Shown in pieces: positions 60,701 through 64,000 of a stretch of 64,000 bases of DNA (position 1 is the stretch's first letter; the number at the start of each line of letters is the position of its first letter). The position numbers and the translations under genes are program-made. The notes beneath the pieces are model-generated. The model did not search any database. It was not told the DNA's origin and saw nothing but the letters and a program-made list of their open reading frames with translations. This stretch comes from Turritopsis dohrnii (taxonomy: Eukaryota > Cnidaria > Hydrozoa > Anthoathecata > Oceaniidae): contig BQMF02000004.1 in assembly GCA_027922465.2 (NCBI GenBank), positions 2,108,001-2,172,000 of the forward strand. The letters run 5' to 3'.

Positions 60701-60829
60701 ACCGGACGTAATCTCGATATCAGGTGGGTTATTTTCATCAATGCTGACCTGCGCCTGGGGCTGAACAGAATCAGATTGATGTTTACTGGTTGCTGTCTGA
60801 GTCAACCTATGAAAGAGACGTTTGAACAT
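57749..60829 (-). CDS. DIRS gag-like region, reverse transcriptase and RNase H
   Basis: 1026 residues from the ATG at 60829. Residues 1-300 are gag-like: acidic then basic, low complexity, with FRKGPLFRGRGYS. RT spans about 390-600 with KIDLKDAYFSVPL (motif A), FGLGPAPRIF (motif B) and IYLDD (residues 535-539). RNase H follows at about 697-815: SDASLQGWGA, YLELKAA, QMDN and ADRMSR. The last ~55 residues (ARREGTVSHYESAWCKWASW) are the start of the tyrosine recombinase; a TAA at 57746 ends the frame prematurely. The RT region has no other visible damage and could supply RT in trans. Confidence 0.88.
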   Translation of the reverse strand: MFKRLFHRLTQTATSKHQSDSVQPQAQVSIDENNPPDIEITSGEGEEEIHEPPAKRPRFELGPESNENSWEFPNGLLEYVHKYMSIHIADKDIEEQILQSSPVPSNLRKVPELDNYIKNLLQSNSKFSTLKHERNLKLIQEKLWRVFGPVSQLWATMEGKREDSSPDEGLDQISTLFDQSIMLFTQVFNSISYQRRENILSALMESQSRVKDILKNQSKSLDVASNTVLFGKEFESQLTKEAKALKQSESLFTGLKQKSTNFQSTSSRSTSNPPFRKGPLFRGRGYSTREEDTSLIHRGVRIIPIPLLKPVRNSEFILSKIHPLVKEMFPQDLIPNLPQAGRLKWYIRNWEVLTQDPQILGFVKGYQIPFQSLPRSQLQPPHSANFKLEEKNIVNKEIQEMLRKQAIEMVESPSQRHFLSSIFVIPKKESGYRPVINLRNLNRHISYQHFKMEGLSLLKELLQKGDYMIKIDLKDAYFSVPLSKSSQRYVSCLWEGNIYQFLCLCFGLGPAPRIFTKLLKIPVAILRRLNVCLIIYLDDCLILASTQEEVEMARDTLIFILQHLGFTINFQKSVLQPCHLIQFLGIEIDSNNLKLFLPQGKMERIVSHSQDLLAAEKVSVRDLMKVVGRLSSSAIAVFPAPLQYRAMQRQQILEFAKNQNYDVQIVLNQETREELKWWIENLHLHNGVGIVLTQPQLVISSDASLQGWGASCKRLNTGGQWSRREKEYHINYLELKAAKLAILSFHLRFPQSSSIHIQMDNIVALTDLMKMGGTKSEVLSGLSKEIWKYLLDHQITITVEYLPGILNVEADRMSRSVKDSSEWKMSQQVFHNICRARWTPCTDLFASRHQVPIYFSWKVDPYSKGQDAFQTSWTHLRGYAFPPFSLIGRVLWKVRSDKATVLIVTPAWQTQSWYPQLLQLSVQNPILIPTFPDLLLNPQGERHPLIQNQTLQLVVWTVYIRGKLQAGGLSEKAVNLITAARREGTVSHYESAWCKWASWCSGKQVDLIRCSIALVIEFLSDLFEKG

Positions 60830-61092
60830 AGTCTCATTAGCATCAATTTCTTGCTAGAGTATGAGTGTAACTCGGAAGCACACTTTACAGTAAATCTTAT
60901 CCTTAATCACGGAATGATTACTCAGATAATTGGCGAATTAAATACCTAAACTTATCCAATTACTTACTGTGCGTCCATTTTGTTTGGCGAGAATTGACGA
61001 AAAAGAGGTCGTGAAGAATGACATTCAGCCTGAAGGCGTGAATGGGCGTATACACCAGTATTAGATCGGGCCGAGATTTTATGAAATGAAAT

Positions 61093-63483
61093 TTACGTTT
61101 CTGGAAACACGGATTATAATCCTGCTTATCAGAGAGCTCGAACATTATGGCCATCATAAGTGATAGTGTGAGTATATACTGACTGAGTTTCCTTGCTAGC
61201 TACTTAGGGCTTACTTTGAGTTGTTTTGTGTTATTAAATTGGTAGATATGAGAGCTCTGCTACCTCCAAGCCAAGGGCCTATATTACATATTGATGATGC
61301 ATTACGAATGTTATTTTTGTATAATTAAAATCCATCAATTTAGAGGAGTTTACAATGTCTACTCTAAAGGCCAAATAAATGCACACAAAAATAGGATGTG
61401 TGTAGAAATCTAGTCACCCAAACAGACAACATCTCAAAGTAGTGTAAAGGCATTTTAGTTACCTCTCTGTGAAAAGGTGCATTATTGTGTGCTACTCACA
61501 AAATTGAGTTAATCAACAATATTCTGTTTTTGTCGTAATGCACTTATTAAAAGTTATTTTATTAAAAAATAAAAAATAAAAAATAAAAAAGTCTTTTTTT
61601 ATTTTTATTACATAGCCTTGTCTTGTTTGCCTACACTCTCATTTTTCGTATAATGTATTATTTTTTGATACTCTGTGTCTCAGCATGGCCAGCAACCTCT
61701 TTTATTTTCTTAATCTCAAATAATTAGCAGCTGTTTTGCTTACATTTTTATTTTCAAAGAAGAAAGACAAAAATGTGTGAAAGCCACATTTTCACACATA
61801 TGAGCGCAGTATTTTTGATATTGTCATAATATTTTTAATGCTCAATAGTCATTCCTTTTCGGAATTCATCTGCATAAGGAGAGGTTTACTTTTGAACTTT
61901 ATGTGATCACGAAGAACAAGGTCTTCAAAACCTTTTGCAGTATAACTCAAAAATAGCTCTTTTAAAGACTTGGTAACTTCTTTTGACTCTAATACAAACT
62001 TTTTTTATTGGAATCAGATTTGTGTTCAATTCAATTGAGAAACAATATTTGTTACATTGGAAAAGATGTCCTAAGTTAGTATATTATATAATAGAGAAAA
62101 CTACACATGAAAGTCTTTTTTATATTAATTGATTTTACGTATATATACTCAGGTATATAAAAATAAGGCATTAATAAATATTTGAGTGAATGTGCTTTGT
62201 ATATACCTTTAATTTTCTTTGATAAAAATTTTATTGAATTAAGTTTTGTTCCAATGATACTGGTATATATATATGCAATCAACTTTGAGGGGGCACATCT
62301 GCTTTTTTTAACTGGAATTTGTTATGTTTTATGTGTAGACAGGTAATGATGCATTCATAAGTATTTGAATGAATGTTTTGTGTATAAATATCTATGATTG
62401 TCTTGAAATAAATTTTACTACAATGATATACATTGCTTTATGAACTCAACATCTGTTTTGATTTCAACTGGGATTTCTTATTCCCTTAATCACTGTCACT
62501 CTATTTGTATCTCAAAAATTCCTATTTCGAGCTTCCTTTGAGCACACATGTTTTCGATTTTGCTTTACAGTCCATCATCTTTCAACTTTCCTGAAAGTAC
62601 TGACCTTCAGGCCTCAGAGCCTCTTGTTTTCTATTACAGATCAAGCATACTGGCATATCAATTAGTTTCCAATTGTGTGGTTCAAGATTGGTTCCTTAAC
62701 AAGCTTATGTGCATTGAACCTCATCTTTATGTCAATTTGGAGCAAAGATTGTTTAGCTCAAGAACTTGACAAGAAGATCAAATGGTTCGGTATGACTTTA
62801 CTTTTGTTTGGAAGTCTGGTTCTGTTGGGGTTAAGGTTAGGGTCAGGGTCTGGAAATCTGAATTTTGTGGCTGGTTGATGTCTGGAACTGTTTCTATACC
62901 GTAATAGGGAGCTCCTAACATAATCAACCCAATACACTTGAGCTCTTACCATGCTAAACATTTTCATGGATAAATAACGCTGATATCCCTCTTGGACTCC
63001 TCGTTCAGTAAATCTGTCTCACTCCAGCTCATTACATGTGAAATGCCAAACAAAATAATAGCCTTACTTAAATGTTATTCATATATATTTTCATGACAAT
63101 TCTTTTTTTCACGTGTTATATGAGGTATATGCTTTTGTTTTACCAAAACAACAATACCTATTGGGACAGGGAATGAAATTCACATCGGCAAAACTAACAG
63201 CATAACGCAAGTTGTTACTGAGGATATTTCATGAAGATCTACTTAGAAAACTGGAAAAGTCCTTCAATTTATCAAAATATCTAATACTAAAAGTATGTAC
63301 AAAATGGTGAAAGGATGAATGCCAAACAGCAGATTGAATGTGCATAGGATGATGTGGATGCGCATTTACTTAAAGCGCAATCCACTGATTAGTCTTGTTG
63401 ACATGTATTACATAGATTATCGTGATGATTTCCGTTGCATGTGTTGTAAGAGTCACATGATTTCGTTTTTCATTCGTTTTTCA
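61093..63483. other. Non-coding or unassigned DNA
   Basis: Mostly AT-rich, with a (TAAAAAA)n run at about 61565-61592. An open stretch after GATTTTGCTTTACAG (62570) and a TGACAGGGAATGAAATTC-like block at 63168 that recurs at 63499 suggest possible exons, but no domain is recognised. Confidence 0.35.
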
Positions 63484-63615
63484 GATCAACAATATCCAGT
63501 GACAGGGAATGAAATTCTACCAACCCCAGTAGTTGTCGCTACTGATGATATTTCCATCAGACTTTCCACCCGTTCTTACACGAAATTGTCTTTGAGCTAT
63601 CAAATATCAAGTTAA
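63484..63615 (+). CDS. Possible terminal exon, gene unknown
   Basis: Follows a good acceptor (CATTCGTTTTTCAG) and stays open for 43 codons to TAA: DQQYPVTGNEILPTP and ATDDISIRLSTRSYTK. A related block at 63168-63230 (GTGNEIH, VVTEDIS) suggests an exon duplication or repeat. No family is recognised and no upstream exon is secured. Confidence 0.25.
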   Translation, partial: DQQYPVTGNEILPTPVVVATDDISIRLSTRSYTKLSLSYQISS

Positions 63616-63744
63616 CATCTCTTTTCTTTGTGAGGCAGAAAGGCCTTTGAAATACCCTTGGTTTTTCTTTGAATCGATATTATAAACAGAATAACCAGAA
63701 GCTTCATTTTTAATATGAAAGAGTCGAATTTTCATAAAATATCT

Positions 63745-63790
63745 ATATATTCGACCACACTAACAAGTGGTCATCATCAGAGTGTACGTT
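63745..63790 (-). other. Hammerhead-ribozyme-like half motif downstream of the Penelope-like frame
   Basis: On the minus strand CTGATGA (63774-63780) is followed by a 6-bp stem GACCAC/GTGGTC with loop TTGTTAGT and then GAA. This recalls CUGAUGA-stem II-GAA of the hammerheads reported in Penelope-like elements. One extra U lies before stem II, and no stem I partner for GUACACU was found downstream, so it is at best a degenerate or incomplete ribozyme. Confidence 0.4.
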
Positions 63791-63890
63791 TATTTACAGA
63801 TCAAAGGTTAAAATAGTTAAAAGATGGTTACTATGGAAACATATAAACAATAAAAGAAAGTCATAAATGACAATATACAATAAAAGAACA

Positions 63891-64000
63891 TCAGTTAAAA
63901 AGCTTTAATGGCCGAGATTTCTCTTGACAATTAAGTGAAGGTTTTTCTCTTTTAATCAAAAGAGATTCTGTTGTTGTTCTAATATAATAATTGTTTAATT
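63891..64000 (-). CDS. C-terminal end of a Penelope-like element protein (GIY-YIG region), partial
   Basis: Runs off the right edge of the window. The visible end reads TTESLLIKREKPSLNCQEKS..., then a stop at 63891-63893. The ESLLIKREKPSLN pattern is the usual last helix of GIY-YIG endonuclease domains fused to Penelope-like reverse transcriptases. Only ~36 residues are visible, so LINE-type alternatives cannot be ruled out. The GIY-YIG nuclease would nick target DNA for reverse transcription. Confidence 0.6.
   Translation of the reverse strand, partial: LNNYYIRTTTESLLIKREKPSLNCQEKSRPLKLFN

Larger units (their letters stand above)
56891..61092 (-). mobile_element. DIRS-type tyrosine-recombinase retrotransposon
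   Basis: Inverted terminal repeats of about 89 bp (56891-56979 and 61004-61092), with shared core CTAATACTGGTGTATACGCC and CCATTCACGCCTTCAGGCTG, enclose a gag-like/RT/RNase H/tyrosine recombinase coding region on the minus strand. Inverted instead of direct repeats and a recombinase instead of an integrase define the DIRS group. No TSD is expected. An internal complementary region was not located. Confidence 0.88.

Noticed and set aside
61561..61592. TAAAAAA repeats as a possible regular array
   Set aside because: Simple-sequence microsatellite with no spacers; not a CRISPR or satellite array.
62820..62850. GGTTAGGGTCAGGG as interstitial telomeric repeat
   Set aside because: Only one TTAGGG unit with degenerate neighbours; not a telomeric tract.

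Overview
This window is nuclear DNA from an animal, and it contains two confidently identified host genes in a sea of transposable elements. Evidence for a metazoan: GT/AG introns, BOLA2 and OGFOD2 orthologues, and element types typical of invertebrate animals (DIRS, Penelope-like, P, Helitron, THAP transposases, an integrase/HECT transposon). The DNA is AT-rich with large introns. A cnidarian, sponge or other early-branching or aquatic invertebrate fits best, but the species cannot be fixed from sequence alone.

Layout. 1-2.7 kb: non-coding, with a 342-bp TTAA-flanked MITE. 2.74-10.53 kb: an apparently complete 7.8-kb transposon with ~170-bp inverted repeats and a perfect 6-bp target duplication. 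It carries a DDE integrase-like transposase (+) and a convergent HECT ubiquitin ligase (-), with a second THAP/DDE transposon nested inside. 12.0-12.45 kb: a small two-exon gene for a secreted protein. 12.7-15.0 kb: a decayed duplicate of the DNA downstream of OGFOD2, including the last codons of that gene and a Helitron 3' end. 18.8-31.3 kb: the host block on the minus strand, a two-exon BOLA2 gene and a seven-exon OGFOD2 gene. OGFOD2 introns hold a SINE, a tRNA-Asn pseudogene, a 6-bp-TSD element and a dead reverse transcriptase.

31.7-41.6 kb: nested non-autonomous elements. Three copies of one ~1.39-kb family (ends GTGACGTTCCAGG, 4-bp TSD) are made largely of TTAATATCG-like 9-bp periods; two of them lie inside a larger inverted repeat and one is split by another transposon. 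44.6-47.7 kb: a dead LINE interrupted by a head-to-tail array of four ~470-bp Helitrons. 48.2-51.5 kb: a fifth Helitron, on the minus strand, interrupted by a 5'-truncated LINE that itself carries an insertion. 51.6-54.0 kb: a P element with perfect 8-bp TSD and an internally deleted THAP transposase. 56.1-61.1 kb: a DIRS-type tyrosine-recombinase retrotransposon with inverted ends and a broken recombinase, beside a related inverted-repeat fragment. The right edge cuts a Penelope-like element just inside the end of its GIY-YIG region.

Functionally, BOLA2 (iron-sulfur handling) and OGFOD2 (an Fe(II)/2-oxoglutarate oxygenase) lie in tandem on one strand. Everything else is best read as a stratified record of insertions whose relative ages can be read from the nesting.
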